Below the pieces are notes generated by a model. The model ran no database searches, had not been told where the DNA came from, and worked only from the letters and a program-made list of their open reading frames with translations. Source: Lentzea alba (lineage in GTDB: Bacteria > Actinomycetota > Actinomycetes > Mycobacteriales > Pseudonocardiaceae). Taken from it: a stretch of DNA of 64,000 nucleotides. Shown here piece after piece: positions 17,211 to 25,094 of this stretch. The stretch is from the NCBI RefSeq assembly GCF_011067745.1, contig NZ_JAAMPJ010000001.1:310001-374000 (forward strand). Direction: 5' to 3'. Positions within the stretch are counted from its first letter, which is position 1, and each line of letters begins with the position of its first letter. Both the position numbers and the translations under genes were made by a program.

Positions 17211-18040
17211 CTGACGTCAGCAGCTGCCTCTGCGATGAGCTCCATCGACTCGCCGTCGCTGAGCGCGAGGTCCCTCAGGGCCATGAACCGCTGCGACACC
17301 TGCTCGATCTTGGCGGGTTCCTCCACGTACTCGCTCCGCAGGAACGTCTCGTGGTAGACGACGTCGTTGTGCTGGCGGTGAGGAAAGCTCAGCCAGGTGA
17401 AGGGAGGGCCCATCGCAGGAAGAGTCCACGGCACGACTCGAAGGCTCACGTTCGGCTGCTCGGTCACCTCCATGAGACGAAGCAGCTGTGCCTTCATCAG
17501 CCGCGGCCCACCCACGACCTGCCGCAGCACCGCCTCGGTGAAGACCGCCTCGACCGTCAGCGGATCATTGCCGTCTGACCGCGACGCCCATGTCTCCCGC
17601 AGGCGAGCCATCATTGCGGCCTTCACCGGGTCGCCTCCACAGGCCGCATCCGTGTAGCCGACGAGCTGGAACACGCTGGGCACCATGTCCGTGGTGAACG
17701 TCCGGAGCAGCGTCGCGTCAGCTACAAGATGGGGAAGGTCCGCCGCCGGATCGAAGATCTCCGGTTCCGGTCGCGTGATCGCCCTGAGTCCCGCGGCGTG
17801 CTGGGACTGGGAAATTGCGAACTGCCACTCGGTTGTGGGCACCTTGTAGACGTATCCCAGCGCCATGATGTCGACCGGCGCGGAGGGCTGCATCGCGTTC
17901 TCCATCATGGACAGCTTGGCGCCACTGAACCCCACCCGCCCAGCGGCCTCGGTGAGACTGAGCCCAAGCTCATTGCGCCAACCGGCCAACGTCCGCCCGA
18001 CGGCTCGTTCAAGCGCTGTCGCCCTGAAGTCCTTAGGCAT
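17207..18040 (-). CDS. XRE family regulator with DUF5753 C-terminus
   Basis: 277 residues: N-terminal helix-turn-helix (GLSLTEAAGRVGFSGAKLSMMENA) and the actinomycete DUF5753 domain (VPSVFQLVGYTDAAC, then QPNVSLRVVPWTLPAMGPPFTWLSFP and DVVYHETF...YVEEP). Proteins of this type are numerous in actinomycetes, often beside small DUF397 proteins; no DUF397 is here. Follows another XRE/DUF5753 gene by 15 bp in the same operon. Its stop shares CTAG with the kinase gene. Confidence 0.87.
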   Translation of the reverse strand: MPKDFRATALERAVGRTLAGWRNELGLSLTEAAGRVGFSGAKLSMMENAMQPSAPVDIMALGYVYKVPTTEWQFAISQSQHAAGLRAITRPEPEIFDPAADLPHLVADATLLRTFTTDMVPSVFQLVGYTDAACGGDPVKAAMMARLRETWASRSDGNDPLTVEAVFTEAVLRQVVGGPRLMKAQLLRLMEVTEQPNVSLRVVPWTLPAMGPPFTWLSFPHRQHNDVVYHETFLRSEYVEEPAKIEQVSQRFMALRDLALSDGESMELIAEAAADVS

Positions 18041-18055
18041 GAAGAGCTTGCTGTC

Positions 18056-18922
18056 TCACGACTCGTCCACCGCACCCTCGCCCTCTTGGAGGCGCACGCA
18101 TCGGCGGATGATCAGATCCCTCGATTCGTCCTCGCTCAGGCTGACCTCGTCGAGCGCCCGGATGACATCCGCGTAGCCGTCGACGGCCTCCTTCGTCTCG
18201 ACGAAGAGACTGGAATTCTCGGTCGCCGTCCACACCAGCGGCTCGTACTTCGGGAACGTCAGCCGGGTGAAGGGCCCCGCCATGCCCGCATGCGCACCAG
18301 CCGCCGCAGGCACGATCAAGACCCTGACCTTCTTCCAGTTCGCCTTGAACATGAGGTGCTGCAGCTGGCCGATGTGCACGTCTGGTCCGCCGATTTGCAC
18401 ATCGAGCGCCACTTCATGGAGGTAGAAGGTGCAGTCCAGACCGTTGCCAAGCAGCTCCTGCATCTCCCGCAGGACACACAATCGCTCGTCCACCTCATCG
18501 GCCGGCACCGTGGCGGACGCGGTCAACACCTCACGCATGTAGTCGACTGTCCGGAGGAGGACCGGCACCGCGTGCGTGTGCCAGCTGATCAGGGTTTCGG
18601 CCACGGCGAGATGAGTGAGGGCAGTGCGTGGTCGTACCGGGGCGCACTTTCCGTGCAGCTGCCACCATCCCGACGAGTCCCTGTCCGGGAAGAGTTCGAG
18701 CAGATGGTCGCGCTCGTCGGCTTTGGTGCGGCAGGCGCCCAGCAGCAGTGCGACTTCGAGCCGGGTGACACCGCCCCTGCCGGTCACCACGTCCGAGACC
18801 TTGGCCTCCTGCCAGCTCAGCACATCGGCAGCCTCTCGGGCGGTCAGTCCCGCGTTCGTGATGGCCGCTCGCATGCCCTCACCGAATTCGCGGCCGCGCG
18901 CGGTGGAGATTCTCTTCGGCAT
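18056..18922 (-). CDS. XRE family regulator with DUF5753 C-terminus
   Basis: 288 residues; HTH at about residues 22-50 (AGLTAREAADVLSWQEAKVSDVVTG) and a DUF5753 domain (VPVLLRTVDYMREVL, KKVRVLIVPAAAGAHAGMAGPFTRLTFP, ENSSLFVETKEAVDGY). It is divergent in sequence from the next gene, so this is not a recent duplication. It is the middle gene of a three-gene minus-strand set (18950, 18056, 17207). Ligand and targets unknown. Confidence 0.87.
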   Translation of the reverse strand: MPKRISTARGREFGEGMRAAITNAGLTAREAADVLSWQEAKVSDVVTGRGGVTRLEVALLLGACRTKADERDHLLELFPDRDSSGWWQLHGKCAPVRPRTALTHLAVAETLISWHTHAVPVLLRTVDYMREVLTASATVPADEVDERLCVLREMQELLGNGLDCTFYLHEVALDVQIGGPDVHIGQLQHLMFKANWKKVRVLIVPAAAGAHAGMAGPFTRLTFPKYEPLVWTATENSSLFVETKEAVDGYADVIRALDEVSLSEDESRDLIIRRCVRLQEGEGAVDES

Positions 18923-18949
18923 GTCCGAATTCCTTGTGTTGTTCGGAAG

Positions 18950-19297
18950 TCAGTCCACTGAGGACTCTTGCAGCCTGTGCCGACTCGGGCTCCAGCGCGT
19001 GCGGTCCCGTGTTGTCGCTTTGGCTGCTCCGACAGCGAGGTGAACCTGGATCAGCATCCGGCACGGTGCGGGAATCCTGCGCCAGAACGGTCCGCTGCGA
19101 CACTTTCTGCAACTGCCGTTGTCGTCCGGGAGATGCTCGTCGACGAGCGCATGCACCGCCGCGACCAAGCCTGGGACTTCCCGCCGTATCATCGACAAGG
19201 CGGATTCCGCGTCGCCTTCGGCGGCGACTCGCGACACGAGATCAAGGTGATCGTCGAGACGCTGTCGCAACTCGGTGAACAAGACCAGATTGCTCAC
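18950..19297 (-). CDS. Small Cys-rich actinobacterial protein of unknown function
   Basis: 115 residues. The N-terminal half is helical (ELRQRLDDHLDLVSRVAAEGDAES...LVAAVHALVDEH); the second half has CRKC followed by WRRIPAPCRMLIQVHLAV, a C-x2-C...C arrangement that looks like a truncated zinc knuckle. I recognise this as the kind of small protein that often accompanies XRE/DUF5753 genes in actinomycetes but know of no function. GTG start at 19297 with GAAGGAG 7 bp upstream. First gene of the operon with the two XRE regulators, 27 bp before the next start. Confidence 0.7.
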   Translation of the reverse strand: MSNLVLFTELRQRLDDHLDLVSRVAAEGDAESALSMIRREVPGLVAAVHALVDEHLPDDNGSCRKCRSGPFWRRIPAPCRMLIQVHLAVGAAKATTRDRTRWSPSRHRLQESSVD

Positions 19298-19459
19298 GCT
19301 CGCTCCTTCCCTCGGTCAGTTGGCCCAGCGGGCACATCGACGAGTGTTCGTTCACCGCCATGTGTTCTTTTCAGGAAAGTGGGATCAGGCGTCCTTCGAA
19401 CAGAGCATCAAGTGCGCGAAACCGTCGCAGAGCGTGTGCGTTCTGTGGGCGTATCACCC

Positions 19460-19490
19460 TTGACCTGCGAGAACGCGCATCGACTACCGT
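19460..19490 (+). promoter_or_regulatory. Probable housekeeping promoter for the XRE-TPR/APH operon
   Basis: TTGACC (19460-19465) and TACCGT (19485-19490) separated by 19 bp fit the relaxed actinomycete sigma-70 pattern TTGACn...TAnnnT. The start codon lies 30 bp after the -10 with GGGGAGGT as ribosome site. The spacing is at the long end. Confidence 0.45.
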
Positions 19491-19519
19491 AAGGTGGAGA
19501 TGACCGGGGAGGTACGTCG

Positions 19520-20749
19520 ATGAGCCCCAGACGCGACATGTTCGTCGAAGCGTGCAAGCGCACTGGCTACACGATCGATTCGCTGGCGGCAGCGCTTGGT
19601 GTCGACCGTTCGACTGTCTCACGCTGGCGCAGAGGACAAACGCCTCAGGCAGCGCAGCGACTGAAGCTCGCAGAAGTGCTCGGACTATCCCTCCCAGAAC
19701 TCGATGAGTTGCTCGAACAGACAGCGGCGCCCACGTCCGCTGCCCTCGCGATCATCTGGCCGACAGGGCCCGCGGCTCAGGAAGATCTCTTCGGACGACT
19801 GGACCGAACCCGCCTGCTCGTTGACCAGACGCTTTCGAAAGGACTCGGCTCGGTGGAACGACTGAAGCTGATCGAGGAACGAGTCGGCGACCGGATCGAC
19901 AGCTACACCCACACCCCACCTGCTCAAGTACTCACTGAGCTGATGCCGGATCTCCTCGAAGTGCAGCAGCTTGCGGAGGAAAGGCAGCCCTCAAGAGTGC
20001 AGGAACGACTGTCGACAGCGACAGCAGTACTCGGACTGCTGAGTGCGGACGCTCTGATGAAACTCGGTGAGATCGACCGGGCACGCTACTGGTACGGCAC
20101 TGCTCGTCTCGCAGCTGACGACACCACCAACGGCCGTCTGCGGGCACAGGTCCGAGCACAGGAGGCCATGCTCCCGTACTACTACGGGCGACTACAGCGC
20201 ACCGTTTCCCTTGCCCAGGAGGCACAAGCGTTGGCCGCCGACGAAGTGTGCGGAGCCAACGCGCTTGCGGCAGCAGCGGAAGGCCGCGCCCTCGCACGGC
20301 TCGGTGACGCAGAAGGTGCCGAGCGGGCCATGGCCACGGCACAGCGCCTCGTCGACCGGTTGGATGAACCGTCGACCGACGCCGCGTTCGAGTTCAACGA
20401 CAAGAGGCTGCTGCTGTACCTGTCTGGCACGCTCACCTACCTCGGTGAGTTCGACCGTGCTCGTCATGTCCAGCAAGAGGCACTCGAGCGCTATCGCAGC
20501 GATCCAACGCTTGCCATCGACCCCGCGCTCATCAGGCTCGATCAGGCCATCGGCGAGGCCGTCGACGGCGACGTCGACGACGCCTGCAGCCTCGCCGTCG
20601 ACACTCTGCTCAACCTGCCTGCGGACCACCGCACTCGCATCGTCCTCAAGCGAGCGACTGATGTCGTGCAGGCAATCCCCACGCAGCGGTGGGAACGTCC
20701 CGCAGTCAGTGAACTCCGGGAGCTTGTAGCACCGAAGAGCGGAACCTGA
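19520..20749 (+). CDS. XRE family regulator with TPR-like C-terminal region
   Basis: 409 residues. HTH at about residues 16-42 (TIDSLAAALGVDRSTVSRWRRGQ), then a long helical region with TPR-like units (ALMKLGEIDRARYWYGTARLA, ALARLGDAEGAERAMATAQRL, LTYLGEFDRARHVQQEALERY). Architecture resembles peptide- or ligand-sensing HTH-TPR regulators of actinomycetes. It overlaps the downstream phosphotransferase gene (TGATG), implying joint expression. Ligand unknown. Confidence 0.82.
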   Translation: MSPRRDMFVEACKRTGYTIDSLAAALGVDRSTVSRWRRGQTPQAAQRLKLAEVLGLSLPELDELLEQTAAPTSAALAIIWPTGPAAQEDLFGRLDRTRLLVDQTLSKGLGSVERLKLIEERVGDRIDSYTHTPPAQVLTELMPDLLEVQQLAEERQPSRVQERLSTATAVLGLLSADALMKLGEIDRARYWYGTARLAADDTTNGRLRAQVRAQEAMLPYYYGRLQRTVSLAQEAQALAADEVCGANALAAAAEGRALARLGDAEGAERAMATAQRLVDRLDEPSTDAAFEFNDKRLLLYLSGTLTYLGEFDRARHVQQEALERYRSDPTLAIDPALIRLDQAIGEAVDGDVDDACSLAVDTLLNLPADHRTRIVLKRATDVVQAIPTQRWERPAVSELRELVAPKSGT

Positions 20750-21657
20750 TGGCGGTGGCAGGCCGAGAGCTGCCGCAGCTCACCGAGTCCACGTTCAGCC
20801 CAGATCGCACTCGACTTGCCGCGATCGAGGCATGCCACCGAGCTGGCCTCGACCCCGCGGACATGGTGTTGCTCAGACACCAGACGAACGCGGTGTACCA
20901 GCTCAGCACAGCGCCGGTGGTCGTCAAGGTCGTGCGACCCGGCATCAGGCACACCGAAGACGTCGTCAAGCTGGTGTGGTGGCTGGCCGAGCAACATGTG
21001 CCTACCGTTCCCCTGCTCGACATCGAGCAGCCGATGCACCTGGCCGGCTGCGCGGTCACCCTGTGGCGTTATCTCCCACAGAGCCAAGCAGTCTCTGCGG
21101 AAGACATCGCGCGACCACTCTTGTCCCTGCACCGCCTCGGACCGGTGCCGCTTGAGCTGCCGCAACTGGATGCGCTCGGAATGATCCGACACTCGATCGA
21201 AGCCAGCACCATCGTCTCTGACGTCGAACGGACCGTGCTGGAGGAGTTCCTCAACGACGTCGCTGCTCGTCTGCGGCTCGTGGAAACGAGCGAACCCCGC
21301 CTCATCCATGGCGACCCGCAGCACCGCAACACGTTGTGGGACAACGACGTTCAGGGCGCGGTCCTGTGTGACTGGGAGAGTGCCGCATTCGGCCCGGTGG
21401 AATGGGACCTCGTGACCGTCGAAGTTCACTGCCGGAGGTTCGGGTTCCCGCCGGAGGAGTACGACCAGTTCTGCGAGCGCTACGGACGAGATGTCCGCGA
21501 GTGGTCGAGCTACGAGGTCTTCAAGAACCTGCGTGAGCTGAGGATGATCACCACGAACGCGCGGAAGTCGGCACGAGGAACTCCGCAGGCCGCCGAGGTA
21601 CATCGGCGAATCGCTCAGCTGGGCGAGAACTCGAACTCAAGGTGGTTCATCCTCTGA
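20749..21657 (+). CDS. Aminoglycoside-phosphotransferase-fold small-molecule kinase
   Basis: 302 residues. Catalytic loop HGDPQHRN and metal-binding LCDWESAAFGPVEWDL are the APH/choline-kinase signatures; VVVKVVRPG provides the ATP-binding lysine. Such proteins phosphorylate hydroxyl groups on aminoglycosides, choline, homoserine and many metabolites; nothing here selects among these. Coupled by overlapping stop/start to the XRE-TPR gene, so its activity may belong to the same sensory or resistance circuit. Confidence 0.82.
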   Translation: MAVAGRELPQLTESTFSPDRTRLAAIEACHRAGLDPADMVLLRHQTNAVYQLSTAPVVVKVVRPGIRHTEDVVKLVWWLAEQHVPTVPLLDIEQPMHLAGCAVTLWRYLPQSQAVSAEDIARPLLSLHRLGPVPLELPQLDALGMIRHSIEASTIVSDVERTVLEEFLNDVAARLRLVETSEPRLIHGDPQHRNTLWDNDVQGAVLCDWESAAFGPVEWDLVTVEVHCRRFGFPPEEYDQFCERYGRDVREWSSYEVFKNLRELRMITTNARKSARGTPQAAEVHRRIAQLGENSNSRWFIL

Positions 21658-21710
21658 GCCCCTGGTGCGAGTGCCGAGATAGTCAATCCGCAGACCGAGG
21701 AGGGCGAGCG

Positions 21711-22244
21711 ATGACGAACATCGGCCCGTGGACGAGCGTGTCGATGCCGTACGTGAGCGGTCAGCGCGGCGACGCCTGGGGTGCCGAAGCGGCCGAGCAC
21801 GGCGGCACAGGAACCCAGAAGCTGCTCAGCGTGGACGAGATGGCGGCCTCAACGGCCGTCGCCCACATGCTCGGCCTGGCCCCGGACGAACCGGTGATCG
21901 TGAGGCGCCGCCTCATGCTTTTCGACGATCACCCCGTCGAGCTCACTGACTCGTACTACCCAGCGGCCATCGCGCGCGGTACCCGGCTGGCCGAGACGCG
22001 CAAGATCCCCGGCGGGGCAGTCGCTCTCCTGGCCGACCTCGGTCACCCTCCGCGCCGCATCAGCGAGGACGTCAGCGCGCGTTTGGCCACACCGGATGAA
22101 CGAGCCACACTGCAACTCGACGAACCGTCCTGCGTGCTGGTGCTCGCACGAACGCTTTTCACCAACAACGACCTGCCGGTCGAAGCCAGCATCATGACGA
22201 TGACGGCCGACGGGCGACGGTTGCGCTACGAGCTGACGCCATGA
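21711..22244 (+). CDS. Stand-alone UTRA ligand-binding protein (no DNA-binding domain)
   Basis: 177 residues consisting essentially of a UTRA (HutC-type) effector domain: LGLAPDEPVIVRRRLMLFDDHPVELTDSYYPAAIA, then GGAVALLADLGHPPRRISEDVSARLATPDE. GntR/HutC regulators have an N-terminal winged helix before this domain; here only 30 non-HTH residues precede it. The neighbouring GntR protein has a similar UTRA domain, so this looks like a partnering or competing sensor subunit. ATG at 21711 follows GAGGGCGAGCG. Confidence 0.8.
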   Translation: MTNIGPWTSVSMPYVSGQRGDAWGAEAAEHGGTGTQKLLSVDEMAASTAVAHMLGLAPDEPVIVRRRLMLFDDHPVELTDSYYPAAIARGTRLAETRKIPGGAVALLADLGHPPRRISEDVSARLATPDERATLQLDEPSCVLVLARTLFTNNDLPVEASIMTMTADGRRLRYELTP

Positions 22245-22277
22245 CCGCTATGACTACGCCCCAACGAGGAGCCGGCT

Positions 22278-23000
22278 TTGTCCCGCGCACGTGACCTCCG
22301 ACCGAGGCACCAGCAGATCGCAGCGGACCTGCGCGATCTCATCATGCGTGGTGACCTGAGTCCGGGCACGCAGTTGCCGTCCACCGCGCAACTCGTCGCC
22401 CAGTACGGCGTGGCGAATGCGACCATCCAGCACGCACTCAAGGCGCTCAAGGACGAAGGCTTCCTCGACAGTCGCGTCGGCAAGGGTGTCTACGTCCGCG
22501 ACCGGCGGCCGTTCGTGATCGACGCCGCCGCGTACATCGCACCTGCGCCAGACCGTTTTCGCTATCAGTTGCTGACCGTCGACACTGTTGTCCCGCCTGC
22601 GGACATCATCGACGGACTGCGGCTGGAGGCGGGCACAACAGCCATCGTCCGCACCAGAATCCTCTTCCACGACGACCAGCCTGTCGAGTTGTCCGCGTCG
22701 TACTACCCCACGGACATCGCAGCCAAGAGCAGCCTCGCCGAACCGGTGAAGATTCGCGGCGGCGCTCCCGACGCACTCGCGGATCTCGGATTTCCCCAGC
22801 GAGCTTTCGTCGACCGGATCTCGGCGCGTCCGCCTACCGTGGAAGAAGCCGAGATGCTCGACCTTCCTGACGGCACACCGGTGATCCGCCAGCTTCGGGT
22901 CGTCTACAGCGACAACGAACGTCCGATCGAAGCGTCCGTCCTCATCAAGGGTGCACACCTGTACGAACTCCTCTACCACCAGGCCGTGGAGCCCGGTTGA
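22278..23000 (+). CDS. GntR/HutC family regulator with UTRA domain
   Basis: 240 residues. Winged helix at about residues 10-75 (IAADLRDLIMRGDLSPGTQLPST, YGVANATIQHALKALKDEGFL, GKGVYVRD) and a UTRA domain (VRTRILFHDDQPVELSASYYPTDIA... DRISARPPTVEE). TTG start at 22278 is supported by GAGGAG 7 bp upstream. It probably shares a transcript with the UTRA-only gene 33 bp upstream. Confidence 0.88.
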   Translation: MSRARDLRPRHQQIAADLRDLIMRGDLSPGTQLPSTAQLVAQYGVANATIQHALKALKDEGFLDSRVGKGVYVRDRRPFVIDAAAYIAPAPDRFRYQLLTVDTVVPPADIIDGLRLEAGTTAIVRTRILFHDDQPVELSASYYPTDIAAKSSLAEPVKIRGGAPDALADLGFPQRAFVDRISARPPTVEEAEMLDLPDGTPVIRQLRVVYSDNERPIEASVLIKGAHLYELLYHQAVEPG

Positions 23001-23087
23001 TCGGCCAGGCCAACGAGTGGAGATCGATTCGATGGCGTCCGAGTGAACTTTCGCGACGAATGCAGCTGATCGCGCGACCATGAGCAC

Positions 23088-24968
23088 ATGGAGTACGACC
23101 GCTACTGCGACCTGACCATGCGCGGCGGCACGACCAGCGGTGTCGTGTACCCGCTCGCTGTCGCGTCGCTGGCGCGCCACTACGAGTTCAAGCAGATCGG
23201 TGGCGCGTCCGCGGGAGCCATCGCCGCGGCGTTCACGGCGGCTGCCGAACGCGGTCGTGCTTCCGGTGGGTTCGAGAAGCTGACGAAGCTGATCGACTGG
23301 TTCACCTCCGGCGAGGGCGCGGACCGGTGGCGGCTCGCGCAGTTGTTCCAGCCCACCGACAAAACCCGTGCGCTGTACCGGATCGCGGTCGCGACCATGC
23401 AGAAGCGCGAGACGACGGGGCGCAGCGCGATCTCGTGCCTGTTCTTCGCGCTGCTCGGCGCGGTGGGGCTGCGGGCGAAGGCGGTGCTGACGCTGATGGC
23501 GTTGCTGTGGCTGGGCGGGCCGGTGCTGTTCTCGGCGTGGCTGGCGCCGGCGGACTATCCCGGCTGGCTCGCGACGCTGGTCGTGGTGCTGGCAATCGCC
23601 TGCGTGGCGCTGGCACTGTGGCCGTTGCGGTCAAGTTTGCCGTGGCCCGCTTGGGTGTTCGCCCTGGTGCCGCTTGTACTCGGGCTGGCGTTCTCACGGC
23701 ACTATGCGACGGCCGCGATCGTTTTGCTGGTGTGGCTGGTGCTGTCGCTCGCGGCAGTCAGCGCGTTGACCATCACCTACGGGTACGCCATGCAGAAGTT
23801 CCTCAAGCACAACGCCCGGTCCATCCACTTCGGACTCGTGCCGGGCACCGGCGACTTCACGCCGTCGTGGCTCGACCGGCTGGCGGGCATGCCGAAGTCC
23901 ACGGGCGTGCCGCCGCTGGCCGACTGGATCGCGGACCGGCTGGACGAGCTGGCGGGTACCGAGCACGCGCTGACGTTCGGCGACCTCGGCGAGATCAACC
24001 TCGTCCTGATGACCACCGATCTGTCCCAGGGGCGACCGTACCGGTTGCCGTTCCAGGAGAACTGGCAGTACTGCGACGAATGCCTCGGGTACGTGCTGCC
24101 ACGCCGGGTGGTCGAGGGGATGAACGGGCCGGAGACCGACACGAAGTGCCCGCTGCACGAGTACATGCCGTTGCGCGACCTGCCCGAACGGGACAGGCTG
24201 CCGGTCGTGCTCGCGGTGCGGATGTCGCTGTCGTTCCCCGGCCTGATCGCCGCCGTGCCGCTGTGCCGGGACGGGCGCGTGCACTGGTTCTCCGACGGTG
24301 GCATCACCAGCAACTTCCCCATTCACTTCTTCGACGCGCTGCTGCCGCGCTGGCCCACGTTCGGTCTGAGCCTGCAGCCGTACCCGCCGGGTGACACGAC
24401 CGACGTGTGGCTGCCGGAGCAGGACGCGTCGAAGTCCGGTGAGCGCTACGCGTCGATCGGTTCCGCGCCGCGGTTCCTGGTGTCCATTTTGGACACATTC
24501 CTGGACTGGCGCGACACCATGCAGTCCGCACTGCCCGGCTACCGCGGCCGCATCGCGCACGTGCGGCAGGCCGACGACGAGGGCGGCACGAACCTGTTCA
24601 TGCCGCCGGCCACGATCAAAAAGCTGGCGTTGCGCGGCCAGAAGGCCGGCGACCTGCTGCGGGAACGCTTCGAGCAGCAGCGCAACACCGACCGCTACCG
24701 CTGGATCCGGCTGCGCATGGCGGTGCGCGAGTACCAGGAGCTCGGCGTGCAGGCGGCGGACCGCGACGCGATGTACGAGGAGCTGCTCGCGCGGTTCGAG
24801 ATCCCCGAGGAGCTGCACGAGTGGTTCCGCACTCCCCCGGCCGACGGTGATCCGGACCGGGCCGGGATCGAGATCGCGCTGGACCACGTCGGGCGGCTGA
24901 AGGACGACGGACCGTTCGACGGAGCGCCGCCGGTGGACCCGGATTTGCGGCTGACGCCACCCGAGTAG
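23088..24968 (+). CDS. Patatin-like phospholipase with inserted membrane domain
   Basis: 626 residues. Patatin features: oxyanion GGTTSG (13-18), nucleophile GASAG (Ser 41), and DGG (Asp 403) for the catalytic dyad, followed by SNFPIHFF. Between them, residues about 115-240 hold roughly four hydrophobic helices, which splits the catalytic fold and should anchor the enzyme in the membrane. Residues 329-357 read CDEC...CPLH, a likely zinc knuckle of C2CH type, unusual for a patatin. The product would be a lipid acyl hydrolase acting at the membrane. The start ATG lies 87 bp after the GntR gene. Confidence 0.83.
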   Translation: MEYDRYCDLTMRGGTTSGVVYPLAVASLARHYEFKQIGGASAGAIAAAFTAAAERGRASGGFEKLTKLIDWFTSGEGADRWRLAQLFQPTDKTRALYRIAVATMQKRETTGRSAISCLFFALLGAVGLRAKAVLTLMALLWLGGPVLFSAWLAPADYPGWLATLVVVLAIACVALALWPLRSSLPWPAWVFALVPLVLGLAFSRHYATAAIVLLVWLVLSLAAVSALTITYGYAMQKFLKHNARSIHFGLVPGTGDFTPSWLDRLAGMPKSTGVPPLADWIADRLDELAGTEHALTFGDLGEINLVLMTTDLSQGRPYRLPFQENWQYCDECLGYVLPRRVVEGMNGPETDTKCPLHEYMPLRDLPERDRLPVVLAVRMSLSFPGLIAAVPLCRDGRVHWFSDGGITSNFPIHFFDALLPRWPTFGLSLQPYPPGDTTDVWLPEQDASKSGERYASIGSAPRFLVSILDTFLDWRDTMQSALPGYRGRIAHVRQADDEGGTNLFMPPATIKKLALRGQKAGDLLRERFEQQRNTDRYRWIRLRMAVREYQELGVQAADRDAMYEELLARFEIPEELHEWFRTPPADGDPDRAGIEIALDHVGRLKDDGPFDGAPPVDPDLRLTPPE

Positions 24969-24986
24969 GCGCGCTAACCTGGGTTC

Positions 24987-25034
24987 ATGACGCGATTTAG
25001 CCACCCCCGACCCGCGGCGGTGGCGCGCGCCTGA
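24987..25034 (+). CDS. 15-codon candidate leader peptide upstream of the PheS-like gene
   Basis: ATG-initiated frame encoding MTRFSHPRPAAVARA then TGA, 60 bp before the PheS-like start. It includes a TTT Phe codon, uncommon in this GC-rich window, and its codons 6-9 form the left arm of a hairpin. Size and position suit a ribosome-attenuation leader; no strong ribosome site is visible (AACCTGGGTTC precedes it). The alternative is chance. Confidence 0.4.
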   Translation: MTRFSHPRPAAVARA

Positions 25035-25055
25035 AACCTTCCCGTCGGTCGGGGG
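25004..25055 (+). promoter_or_regulatory. Hairpin in the leader of the PheS-like gene
   Basis: CCCCCGACC (25004-25012) pairs perfectly with GGTCGGGGG (25047-25055) around a 34-nt loop that contains the leader peptide stop codon. A ribosome stalled early or late in the leader frame would free or mask the left arm. No U-run follows, so it would have to act as a U-less terminator or as a translation-level switch; a simple terminator for the upstream patatin gene is also possible. Confidence 0.45.
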
Positions 25056-25094
25056 ACTCCGCAACCAGACCCCAGACCGAGAACGGGAAACCCC

